DNA from: Cryptomeria japonica
Taxonomy: Eukaryota; Streptophyta; Pinopsida; Cupressales; Cupressaceae
Direction of reading: 5' to 3'
Length of the DNA: 64,000 bases
NCBI RefSeq assembly: GCF_030272615.1
Contig: NC_081405.1
Coordinates: 21,556,047 to 21,620,046 of the forward strand
Position numbers and translations under genes: made by a program. The notes beneath the pieces are model-generated. The model was not told the origin of the DNA. It made no database searches and saw only the letters and a program-made list of their open reading frames with translations. This document shows positions 1 through 10,649 of this stretch, piece by piece (within the stretch, counting starts at the first letter, position 1; each line of letters starts with the position of its first letter).

Positions 1-577
1 CCATCTTCCTTTGTCAAGTGAGTGTTCCTTCCATGACATTCGCCTCATGATGATGTGTCTCAGCACCTTTGATGTTCTTGGTTCTTCGTCATGCAGTTGT
101 TTTTGGCTGTCCTTTTCAGTGTTCCTGTCCCTCTCCCACTTCCGCATTATGGGGAGGTTTATCCTATTGGTTCTAATGCTTCCGTGGTTCGATTGATCAG
201 CTCCTCAGGCTTTGGTTTCTCATGCCATCTGTATCTTCGATTTCAGTTGTTTTGCCTTGTTTGCCTCCTGATTCGAGTAGTGTCATTTGAGGGCACTCAT
301 ACAGATTACAGTCTTCTCTACCTGGTCATGTTCTAGTTCAGTGGATGTTCTTCAGATCAGCAGTTATTCTTCGACAGAGTTTGCAGGGTCTTCATGCTTC
401 AGTGATATTTTTTCCATCTCTTTTTGGAGTAGAGTTTTGTTCCCACGTGGTTTTCTCTATTTCTCCAGTTCATAGAGATTTCATTGTATTTGGGTACCTG
501 ATCAGGCCTTGTTGCCAGGACCCATCTTTCAGTCTTTCAGTAGCTGTTCTAGGTTTTAGCTTCTCCCTAAGTCTAGC
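1..577 (+). mobile_element. E1: 3' internal region of a plus-strand LTR retrotransposon, no coding seen
   Basis: This stretch lies directly upstream of a polypurine tract and LTR, so it is the 3' end of an element entering from outside the window. I found no reverse transcriptase, RNase H or integrase motif in any frame; the short plus-strand ORFs are T-rich and unlike known families. It is most simply 3' untranslated DNA or a decayed coding end. The element class cannot be told from what is visible. Confidence 0.55.
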
Positions 578-588
578 TTAAGGGGGGG
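578..588 (+). other. E1 polypurine tract
   Basis: A run ending in AAGGGGGGG stands directly before the TGTTAG start of the LTR. A purine tract in this position primes plus-strand DNA synthesis in LTR retrotransposons, so it fixes the orientation of E1 as plus. Confidence 0.75.
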
Positions 589-895
589 TGTTAGAGTATT
601 CGGGTATTTACTTGATTAATTAAACATTCTTTGTTTAATTATTTAAGTTCCCTTTATCTCTATTACACTTAAGCTAACTTTAGGTGCATATAATTAATTG
701 TTTTAATTAATTATTATGTGCAAACCTAGGTTTTCCCTTTTTAGGGTTTCTTGACCTATTAAAGGTTGAGTTCTTTCTTTTCATTGTAAGAATCACATTA
801 CATATTTTTGTGAATATTGAGCTCTCTCTTTTTGAGCATATTCTCTGTGTTTTGTATGTTCTTCAGATTTTGCTTCATTGCTTCTCCTTGTAACA
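589..895 (+). mobile_element. E1 3' LTR (about 307 bp)
   Basis: It begins TGTTAGAG directly after the purine tract and ends TGTAACA, so the ends form the short inverted repeat TGTTA...TAACA. Inside are an AT-rich palindromic stretch (about 611-655) and a TATA-like ATTAAAGG near 758. The five bases after it are GGTTA; the partner TSD is outside the window. The right end is set only by the inverted repeat and could be off. Confidence 0.65.
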
Positions 896-3789
896 GGTTA
901 TTCGGCTTGCAGAAGATCTTTAGGCTCCTGTGGTGTTGTATTTTCTCAACTCCTATACTTATGTGTTGTCATTCATGTCAACATCCTTTGGTTGTCATTA
1001 GTGACTAGTGTGTATAAGTGATGTTGAGTTTTCTATGTAGTTGTGCTAAGTGATTTGCTCCATATATCTTTTATATAGTACATATATTCATGCAGTTTAG
1101 ATATGTTGTTAATAAATGTTTAGAGATGTTATATTCTAGATTTGGTGCTCTGGATTGTTATGATAAGGAAGTTGTGCTTACCAATATGTTTGAAAGTGTT
1201 TGACAATGTTTCCGTATGAACTGCATACTTCGCATTTCTCCATGTAATGGTTTTTGGTGTTGCAGTTTTGGAGTTAAGTTGATAATTTCCTTAGCTTCAT
1301 TCTATTTATTTGGCATGTGATCTTGGGCTTTAGAAGCATGGTTTCAAAGATCAATGGTGTTTACTCTAGGTTTGGCCGACCTCAGGTGTTTGCACTTCAT
1401 ATTATTGCTCCGATGATTTTGTATCATTGTATAACATGTTTGGTGTTTATTTTTGTCCTAATTAAGATGTGTTGTTGTCCACTTTACATTATTTTGCACT
1501 ATGGGAATTTTTAGTGCCAACCTAATTTGAGTTGTGTTCGGTTGAGATGCTTAGCCGACCTTGGGATATTTTTCCTATGTGTGGATGATATAAATAGAGA
1601 TGTGTGCATGGATGTATGTGTATGTGAAAGAAAGTGAAATGTGATTATGTGTGTGAAGAGGATCTATCTCCTTGATTGTGGGATGACTGGTGTTAGAGTT
1701 GGTAAAAAGTGTAGAGTAGTGTGAACTTCCATGTGTTAGCTATGTAGAGAATGAGATTTGTTACCCTCAAGGTGATGGACCTCAAGAAACAAATATACCT
1801 TTGCTCTACCTCACTTAAACTAGCGCTAAGGGTGAGCTAGGGGATGAAAATGAAAAACTAAGTATAGAATAAGATAAATGACAAAGAAATAGAGTTCCCA
1901 AATGGTCCTTCTAAGCCTCTATCCTGAGGAGGAGCGTGCAGAACTAAGACACCAACGTGATGTGCTATCGTCCTGTACAGACGAGGTACAAAGGTCGTAC
2001 AAAAATGATAGATATGACTATATTACTAAATAAACATGGAAAAAATGATAAACTAAACTAACAACATAGAATACAAAATTCTAGAATGAAGTGAGAAAGA
2101 AGAGTGAGGGAAACTCACAACTGATCAACAATTGAAACCTTCTGCAAGATGACTACTTTTCCTCAACTATAAACCTACACACAAGCAAGAAGAAAAATGT
2201 TAGGGGTTTTATTTTGGAGTCTGCCTCAGTCAAACTCTCGTTTCAGTGTTTCCACCTCCATAGACAACCCAAATAATAACAACGATGAAATAGCATGATA
2301 AAGATGAGAGAAAAATTATTAAGATAATAGATAGATTGAAATAAAAGATTACAAATATGCAGATAAACTAATGGAAAGTAAGAGAACTCCCCTCAACACT
2401 TGTGAAGACAACACTGTGGATTGTTCAAGAGACTGCAACAATGGTGGTCCTCAAAATGCTAGAAAACCTATGCAAGATAAGAGAAAATGAATGCTAAGAG
2501 ATCCAAGTATCTCTCAATGATCCAAGAGTCCCAAGAAAGGCTAGAAACATGAAAGATATAGCCTCTTGAATGAATTTTGATGTTAGTGGGTGCATGCAAA
2601 GGTGTTATAATTCCTTCTAGGGTCAGGCATAACACTCAAAAGACCACCTATAGACTGTCAGATTCACAGGATTCTTGCATGTTGTGCAAATGTTTCTCCA
2701 TCACACTAGTGTCTTGAGAATGTGGTGCAACCATAATCGGTAAAACCCTGAAAGAGAATCAACCAACTTATGTAGCAAGAGTAACACAAGGAAAGTAGAA
2801 AGAAAACATAACAAGATCACATAAACAGATCATATTAATGCCTTAGAAATTCCGACAATCATCCAAAAATCATCATATAATCATCAAAGAACATCTAACA
2901 ATTAACCAATTACATGTAGGCTATCAGCCAAATACAATCCAATCCGGGACTCTAAGAATCAACTAGATCATGAAATGAGAATATTAATCCTTATTCCCCA
3001 ATTATACTTCATCTGCCTCTACAAATTATTACATAATAACATATTTATACCCATCGGAACATATCCAGGTTGGCCTCATAAGATTACATTTACCAATGAA
3101 GGAAATCAAATGTGTAATTAGGTTAGTCCTAAGAATTAAATAAATCTTTCCAAAAAATAACAACCAAGTGATGCGATTCAGAAGGAAGGTCAGCCACATG
3201 CCAAAGAACATTGAACAAGACCCAAGATAGATCCACATGACAAGAATTGCGTCAGTAATGAAAGCAAACCAACCGGTAAGCACAAGAATTGTCCAGGAAC
3301 CTAGAAATAGTCAACCGGAAGCGATAACTGACTGGAAAAGAATCCAAATAAAGTGGAAATCTAGAATTAAGCACATGAACCATCTTGGAAAGTGGAAATA
3401 ATATTTTCTATTAAGAACAAGCAACTACCGGTACCAACCGGTAAGAACATAGAAAACTACACAAAGAACTAAACAAGAACAAAACTGAAAGGAAATATTT
3501 TTGGATGATGCAAGATTGCTCATCGACCAGCGATGCTCCTGCATCAGAATGACAATTGAACAAGGTTAGTGAAATTTCAGTTTGGAGATGACAAAGCGAT
3601 TTATGTGGAGAACAAGATAAAAGCAACATTACACGACCTTCGATGACATGGAGGAAGGCGTCATTTGTTGCTTTGAATTTACAAGGTGTGATTTTTGATT
3701 TTCATTTTCCCCCACTTTAGCAAGCATGTATTTGTTGAGAGATGTGAATATAAAGTAGAGGAAGTTAAAGAAAAGAGTCATGATGATGA
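896..3789. other. Unclassified intergenic or decayed repeat DNA
   Basis: I see no gene here. A good TATA-box match, TATAAATAGA, lies at 1589-1598 and is followed by a TG-rich run, so an old LTR promoter is possible. The block near 2185-2270, with GGGGTTTT and AGTCAAAC, resembles one near 23270-23355, which suggests a shared decayed repeat. The minus-strand ORFs at 3029-3283 and 3411-3629 show no recognisable domain. Confidence 0.4.
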
Positions 3790-4977
3790 TGTTAGGCCCA
3801 ATATGGAAAGCTAATGTACTGAGAGGGGAGAGGTGAATCAGTACTTCAAAACTTTTCTTCAATAATAACTTTACTGTTATGCATAAACTGAATAGTGCAG
3901 TAACATAATATAAAGCTAAAACAAATAGATAAAAATCATACATGATTCACTCCATAACACATATATTTTGGTTACGTAGAAACTCTTGGTTAGAGAGAAA
4001 AAATGCGGTGGGGATGGCACCCACAACTTCACTACTACAATAATAAAGAGTGCTCGGTTAGAGCTACATGTTTAGCTATTTTTGATAGCTTACCCTATTA
4101 GGAGTAACAAGATCTGTTAGATCTACCTTGCTAAAGGATTTTACAACACTTAAACTAAATGTTGCACCTGGTTAGAGGCTTTACAATTTATAGACTTGAT
4201 TAGAGTCTTTTACCCTGTTAAAGGTTTCTCTTATAACTTCAAAATATTACAATAAATCATTACAAATATCTGTAACTTTACATCTAGAATGTTATAGCAG
4301 ATTCTATGTGCTCAGAATAGATTACCTTGCTTATAGCATACCTCGGTAACCCATATAGTAACTTGGTAAACCCTTCTGTTTACTCTGTTCTTTGACTGTT
4401 CTCTGAAATCCTTCTCGGTGACCTCTGTGTCTCTGTAACAGTCATAACACTTAGTATTTTCACATGTCTTGCTTCATATATCTCTATATCTTCCTTTCTG
4501 TCATGCTACATGTATATTTCTGATCTTAATCCATGTTGTACAAATAGATCTCTTATGACGGTGATCCTTTCATTGCTTTGATCTTACAAACATGTTTTAT
4601 CGAATGAATAACCATGCAAAATATTTCATTGGTTAGATGACCTCAAAATCATACACAATCTTTAAGTGTAATTTCCAATGTGATAATGGTTAGATGTTCC
4701 TTGATCTTGTAACACATTTTCATATGTATGTCCAAGTTCAATGAATTTGGTAACACGTTTCACTTGGTGTATATCAACTCGGTGTGTCATCTTTGCTGCT
4801 CGGTAGACATAGAATGATACTCAGTAGATAGCTCAGTGTATACTACGTTCTGAGACTACTTTCTTTAATAACCGACTGGACTGTTCATACTGACTGAATA
4901 TCTTGGTAGTAGTAACTGACTAGAGTATATAGAATAACTTTGACATGAAACTAATGGCAACCTGATAAGTAGTAACA
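3790..4977 (-). repeat. E2 3' LTR
   Basis: On the plus strand it starts TGTTAGGCCCAATATGG and ends AGTAACA, matching 9463-10649 nearly base for base. It carries the G-run GAGAGGGGAG next to GTGAATCAG close to its boundary, a layout shared with the other copia-like LTRs here. The TAACA end is followed at once by the purine tract, when read on the minus strand. Confidence 0.9.
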
Positions 4978-4993
4978 ATCTCCCCTTTTGACA
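4978..4993 (-). other. E2 polypurine tract
   Basis: Read on the minus strand, GTCAAAAGGGGAGAT runs straight into the LTR start TGTTACTAC. Similar purine tracts recur upstream at about 5115, 5260, 5310 and 5330, so the element may have several PPT-like sites, as described for Sirevirus-type copia elements. Confidence 0.75.
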
Positions 4994-5657
4994 TTAGTTG
5001 AGATGTTTGACAAAAACTACTTTCAAAGTTATAACTCAATAATCTATATACTTGCAAAATGTGACTATGCTGACAGTATATACAATAGTCAATGAAATAA
5101 TAAATCCAGATATACTCCCCTTATCGATATACTTGTACAAAACTCTGATTTTTCATGCTTGGTGATCAATGTTCTGTGTGCTGCTCTTGATCTTTGCTTA
5201 CTGTCCTATTTACTGCTTGGTTCACTACTCTTGGATACTCTGCTTGCTTTGCTCGGTATACTCCCCCTGTATACTATACTCCTTTTTTTTTATACTTTGA
5301 ATACTACACTCCCCCAATACTGTATCACTCCCCCTTTTTGACAAACATCAAAACTTAATTACCATTCGGGGGTGGTAACTGGTCAAAAATGGATTTGTAC
5401 TTGGTTCATGCTTCGGTGAGAGTGACAAAGAGTGCAATCTTTACACTGTCCATTATAGAATTATGTGCTTGAATATCAGCCAATAATGATATTAAGCCAT
5501 CTAGAGTGCTTCCCTCTTGTGTAGTAGATAAGGAAGTGGCTTGGTTGATCTATTCTTGGATGGATGAAAGATGAGGAAGGAATAATGTCCGAAGTGTCAT
5601 TATGTCCATCCTGATCTTGTGTTCTTCATTTCTTAGGTCCAATTATTGAGCCATGAG
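4994..5657 (-). other. E2 3' untranslated region with repeated purine tracts
   Basis: Between the end of ORF2 and the 3' LTR there is no recognisable coding sequence. On the minus strand the stretch holds several AGGGGGAG-like purine runs spread over about 250 bp. I see no polymerase remnant, so E2 appears to lack pol by design or by a clean loss. Confidence 0.6.
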
Positions 5658-7523
5658 CTATTGTAACCTTGTATAGAAATTTTGAACTAAATTTGGCTCT
5701 ATGGTCAACTTATTTGAGAGATTGGTGATCTCTTTCTCAATTGCCTCTGTTTTATTCTTAATGTCTTTAATGAATAAAGAAAATGTATAGAGTTTTTGAA
5801 ATAAATAAAGAATGTGCTTGAGTTGAGGAGTCAACTCAACAATAAATTTGACAAGTTTAACTTTGCCAATAGCTATAGCTTTCTGTACTTCTTCTATCAT
5901 TTTTGTAGTGAGCTCTTTGTCTCTTAGCTTGCTTAGATATTTAGATGCATCTACTCCAGATGTCTCTATCTTTGTTAGGAGTTCATCTAGTTGAATGTGG
6001 ATGGCTGCCTCTATTGATACTATAGCTTTAGGTAGCATATCTATTAAGAGTGCTTTCACCTACTGAAGTACCTTATTTTCCTTTTGAATCGCCATTTGCT
6101 TCTCTTTTTTGGCCTTTGCTTTGCATAGTTCACCAAAATCAATGAGTGCTTGCCCCTTTAATTTTGATATATCTACATTGGGCAACACTATTGGTTTTGA
6201 CAAATCAACTTTAAAACTATGCTTTTTCATCTTCTTTTCTTTACCTTTCATCGATGGAATTAAGACAATGGCTTGTGAGGCTTGATGACCCTCGGTAGGT
6301 TGCTCGGTAGATGCAACACTTTGGTTGGTTTCTTTAGCCTCTATAGAGTCCTTTGGTGTCTCGGTACTTGGTGTCTCAGTTGCAACATTCTCAGTGCTAG
6401 AAGGTACTTGAGATGTCTGTTCTTGAGTAGTACCTTCTCCTGTTGTAGACTTGTGACCTTTGGTGCCTTGCTCCGTATCCTAAGGGGTTTCGGTTGAGAC
6501 AGGTTGTTTGACCGGTGGATAAGGCTGAACTTGTTCTAAGACTGATTCACTAGATACAAGTTTTGCATATGCATTGCCTTCTATCATTTCATGTTCTGGT
6601 GCCTCTGTATCCATGATATCTTCATCTATTTGAATGGTGTCAGCAGGGTCTTTCTCAGTAGCATTAGGATCTTGCTCGGTGACATCAACAATTTCAACTA
6701 TAGCTTGCTCACCAGCATCCTTGATTTTAAATATTTCTTGCCACTTTTATTTTGTCTCATTTTCCACTTCAATATACAACCCATTCATCAGTTTTAAGGC
6801 TCTCTATTTGACAAGAAACTTTGAGTTGTAGGTTGTCAAATGTTCTTTTATTTCATCTACTGACATGTCAGGAAAGAGATGAACCAGACTTCTTTCTCTG
6901 ATCTATTTCTCTGAGTCCATGGCATACTTCCACCTATTATCAATATACAAATAAAGTTCATTTGGAAATAAAGTTCTTATGGCAAATTTTAGTTCTTCAT
7001 CTGTGACATTGTTCAATTTCAATCCTCTACAATCTGATTCCACTCCGGTTAAACTGATCAATTCCTTCTGTGATATCATCTTTTGGGCTCGGACATGATC
7101 ATAAATAGGGTAATCGGTAATCAGATGAATTCTTTTCTTGGTAATATTAAATGGTTGCTCTTCTAACCACATGAAATCATCATGAACTCTACTCAAAACA
7201 AACTTAACCCACTGGGGTTTGAACACACGGGGATAGGTTAGGGCTTCAGTTAATCCCTTGATCTTAATGTGCTCATACTTGCTATTTAATTTACCATCTG
7301 TGCATAATTCATCATAGGTGTCTTTAATTTCAACATGACCGAGTTCTTCAACACGACATTTGGTGAAGAATCTCACATCCTCGACTAACAACACTCTATT
7401 TGGGATGAGTGAAAATGCGGTTTTGTCATCCGGTTCAGATGCAACTTTGGGAGTCAAAGAGTATTTTAGTGAGTGCTTCTCTACATTCTTGACAACAATG
7501 GGATCTTGGATCTTAGGCACCAT
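5658..7523 (-). pseudogene. E2 ORF2: long protein of unknown function, interrupted by stops
   Basis: A single frame of 622 codons runs from ATG at 7523 to 5658, broken only by in-frame stops at 6903 (TAG), near 6748 (TAA), near 6480 (TAG) and 6060 (TAG). I do not recognise the family. Residues about 1-205 look like a folded domain with motifs RVLLVEDVRFF, VKFVLSRVHDDFMWL and NITKKRIHLIT. Residues about 235-415 are rich in Thr, Glu, Ser and Gln and look disordered. Residues about 420-485 are lysine-rich, and the end is strongly helical, perhaps coiled coil. The same protein family occurs in E5 (44932-45652), with matching motifs, so it is a conserved element gene rather than a chance ORF. It lies downstream of gag in the usual pol position, yet has no RT, protease or integrase motif. 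Confidence 0.7.
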
Positions 7524-8053
7524 TTTAGATTTCAGATAAAAGCTAACAAAGAATCCTTAGGGTTTCAGGATTTCAAACGGCAGACACTTCACACTTAGCA
7601 AATAATAGCAACTTGATAAGATCAGTAAACCAGCTTAACAATGCGTTGAGATTGATGTAAATACCTTGAATTTTCTTTGTAGGAGGTTTGATCGCCTTAG
7701 ATTCGCTTTGCTCTACTCTCTCAAAAACTTGGTAAGTTGAAAATGACCACAAAAATGATTTTTAGTACACAATATGCCTTATCGGGCTCCATGTAGGTTA
7801 GGTCAAAAACATTAAATGCACTCGGTTCCACTAACCTTCTTTCCTTTTTTTTCGCTTTAACCGAGAAACCAAACTTCCTTCATTCACCGACTTGACAGGC
7901 TTCCTGTAAAGTGCTTCAAAAGACTTTGATACAATTTCAAACTTACTATTACATCTTAATTATGCAGATTTGAATTAAGTACATGATAAAATAGGAACTG
8001 TTAAGATTTAACCTTGATAGAATGTAGTCCCTTCATACCTTTACCAATTAATT
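7524..8053 (-). other. E2 spacer between gag and ORF2
   Basis: No coding signal was seen in this 530-bp gap. On the minus strand it holds an A-rich stretch near 7840-7860 and starts a few bases after the gag stop. ORF2 may be expressed from a spliced or separate transcript, but no splice site stands out clearly enough to call. Confidence 0.4.
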
Positions 8054-9400
8054 TGGAATAGGAGCACCTAACTCGATAGGTAAGGTGCTTTCTTCATTTG
8101 ACACAATTTCCTTCTTTTTCCAAATCATCTTTAATTTTTCTTTTATTTCTTCAGTGTCTTTTCTAGGTTGATCTTTGCAATCTCCAGCTAAGTGTCCAAC
8201 TTTGTGACAATGAAAACATGCCATACCAGGATTTCTCCATGATCTTCAGTTGTACATCCCAAACCTTATAAAACAGTTGGCACTTATATGTCCATATCTT
8301 CCACAACATTCACACCATATCCTTGTATTGTAATCCCATGGTACTGCAGAATATTATCGGTAAGGATTTGTGTGAGTTCGGTAACCTCTAGCATTTGCTT
8401 AGTGTGCAGACCACATATAGTTCTTTTGCTTAAACCAACACTTCTCGGTACTGTGTCCATATCTATTGCAGTTTTTACAAAACCCTTTGAATTTTGCCTT
8501 CTGATAATTGTTTACAGACTTTGTCCTACATTGATTAGATGTGTGACCATATTTATTGTAATTGTAACAATAACCATTGGACTTAGTGACATTTGGTTGC
8601 TTACCTTTTCTGATTTGGCACATGTTGGCAGTATGACCTTGATTTCCACAGTAGTTGCAAATAGGCTTCTTTCTTTTGATGTTGTTCTTGTTTCTAGCTT
8701 GCTTTGATGATTCTCCTCTCTCGGTAGTATGAATTCCCTTCTTAGTAGAGTCTTTTCCTTTGTAACCGAGTCCTACATCTTCATTGGGTCTTCTTGTATT
8801 CAGTTGCTCATCCAACATCTTTGATGCTTCATAACTCTTCTTCAGTGTTTCTTTGGATTTCTTCTCTGTTTCAAGTTCATCGGTCAACCTTGATACTTCA
8901 AGTTTCAATGCTTGATTCTCATCATGCTTCAGAATTGCTTCATGATGTGCATAAGCTAGTTGATCTAATAGATTTTGTTGAATTCCAGTCAACCTTGTGA
9001 TTTCATCATTCTTATCAGATACTAAGACTTCAAGTTGTTGTTTCTCTCTTTGTAGATCTCTTACTTTATCCTTGGTTGTCCTTAGTGCTTCAAGATTTTC
9101 AATCATTTGTGTGCTGAAATGTTCATGTTCTCTTTTCATTGCTTTTAGTTGATCAGCAAGTGCTTTGTTCTTTTCTCTTAATACTCCAATCATTTCTTCA
9201 ATTTATTCAGATATACTATTCTCAGATGATGTCTCAATTTGTTCCACTAACTCTTGAGAGTCCTACAAATCATCAGATAATCTTCTTCTTACTTTCAGAG
9301 ATTTTTGCATTTGCCTTTGCATGTCTGCAATCACTTGATTAGCATGATCCATCTCTTCTTGCAGATACACAATCCTTCAAGATTGTTTATAACCTTCCAT
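8054..9400 (-). pseudogene. E2 gag-like protein: coiled coil plus five CCHC zinc knuckles
   Basis: One frame runs from ATG at 9400 to a TAA at about 8054 (about 448 codons). The N-terminal half (residues about 20-180) is a long Glu/Lys/Gln-rich coiled coil. It is followed by a basic stretch and five CX2CX4HX4C-type knuckles: CNYCGNQGHTANMC, CYNYNKYGHTSNQC (second Cys replaced by Tyr), CKNCNRYGHSTEKC, CECCGRYGHISANC and CFHCHKVGHLAGDC. Such knuckles bind nucleic acid in Gag nucleocapsids. In-frame stops occur after residue 7, twice more before residue 70, at 8399, near 8360 and near 8247. Five knuckles is unusual; most plant copia Gags have one. E5 has a similar arrangement. Confidence 0.75.
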
Positions 9401-9448
9401 TGATAAGATCTTTCTCTTTAGGTAGTTAAACCCTTTTCCAAGATTGAA

Positions 9449-9460
9449 GCTCTGATACCA
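9449..9460 (-). other. E2 primer-binding site (initiator tRNA-Met)
   Basis: On the minus strand the bases read TGGTATCAGAGC, the classic plant match to the 3' end of initiator tRNA-Met, two bases after the LTR end. This sets the minus orientation. Confidence 0.9.
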
Positions 9461-9462
9461 AT

Positions 9463-10649
9463 TGTTAGGCCCAATATGGAAAGCTAATGTACTGAGAGGG
9501 GAGGGGTGAATTAGTATTTCAAAACTTTTCTTCAATAATAACATTACTGTAATGCATAAACTAAATAGTGCAATAACATAATATAAAGCTAAAACAAATA
9601 GATAAGAATCGTACATTATTCACTCCATAACACATATATTTTGGTTACGTAGAAACTCTTGGTTAGAGAGAAAAACTATGGTGGGGATGGCACCGACAAC
9701 TTCACTACTGCAATAATAAAGAGTGCTCGGTTAGAGCTACATATTTAGCTATTTCTGATAGCTTACCCTATTAGGAGTAACAAGATCTATTAGATCTACC
9801 TTGCTAAAGGATTTTACAACACTTAAACTAAATGATGCACCTACTTAGAGGCTTTACAATTTATAGACTTGATTAGAGTCTTTTACCCTGTTAAAGGTTT
9901 CTCTTACAACTTCAAAATATTACAATAAATCATTACAAATATCTGCAACTTTACATCTGGAATGTTATAGCAGATTCTATATGCTCATAATAGATTACCT
10001 TGCTTATAGCATACCTTGGTAACCCATATAGTAACTCGGTAAACCCTTCTATTTACTCTGTTCTTTGACTGTTCTTTGAAATCCTTCTCGGTGACCTCTG
10101 TGTCTCTGTAACAGTCATAACACTTAGTGCTTTCACATGTCTTGCTTCATATATCTCTATATCTTCCTTTTTGTCATGCTACATGTATATTTCTGATCTT
10201 AATCCATGTTGTATAAATAGATCTCTTATGACAGTGATCCTTTCATTGCTTCGATCTTACAAACATGTTTTATCAAATGAATAACCACAAAAAATATTCA
10301 TTGGTTAGATGACCTCAAAATCATACACAATCTTTAAGTGCAATTTCCAATGTGATAATGGTTAGATGTTCCTTGATCTTGTAACATGTTTTCATATGTA
10401 TGTCCAAGTTCAATGAATTTGGTAACACATTTCACTCAGTGTATATCAACTCGGTGTGTCATCTTTGTTGCTTGGTAGACATAGAATGATGCTCGATAGA
10501 TAGCTCAGTGTATACTACGTTCTGAGACTACTTTCTTTAATAACCGACTGGACTGTTCATACCGACTGAATATCTCGGTAGTAGTAACTGACTAGAGTAT
10601 ATAGAATAACTTTGACATGAAACTAATGGCAACTTGATAAATAGTAACA
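9463..10649 (-). repeat. E2 5' LTR
   Basis: This is the partner of 3790-4977, beginning TGTTAGGCCC and ending TAGTAACA on the plus strand. The two copies differ at roughly one base in 20, mostly C/T and G/A. It adjoins the tRNA-Met PBS. Confidence 0.9.

Larger units (their letters stand above)
3790..10649 (-). mobile_element. E2: complete non-autonomous LTR retrotransposon (gag + ORF2, no pol)
   Basis: Two direct repeats of about 1.19 kb (3790-4977 and 9463-10649) bound a 4.5-kb interior. A PBS complementary to initiator tRNA-Met lies beside the right repeat and a purine tract beside the left one, so the element reads on the minus strand. Flanking 5-mers GATGA (3785-3789) and AATGA (10650-10654) are a TSD with one change. 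The interior encodes a coiled-coil, zinc-knuckle Gag and a second ORF of unknown function; no protease, RT, RNase H or integrase motif is seen. It therefore resembles gag-only (TR-GAG-like) elements that need an autonomous partner. By eye the LTRs differ at about 5% of sites, mostly transitions. Confidence 0.88.

Noticed and set aside
3629-3943. Minus-strand ORF of 104 codons with hydrophobic start
   Set aside because: It begins in the E2 LTR and runs into flanking DNA; a near copy at 9377-9616 starts in the other LTR and diverges at the boundary.
8288-8707. Plus-strand ORF of 139 codons
   Set aside because: It lies opposite the zinc-knuckle region of the E2 Gag and shows only the mirrored codons.
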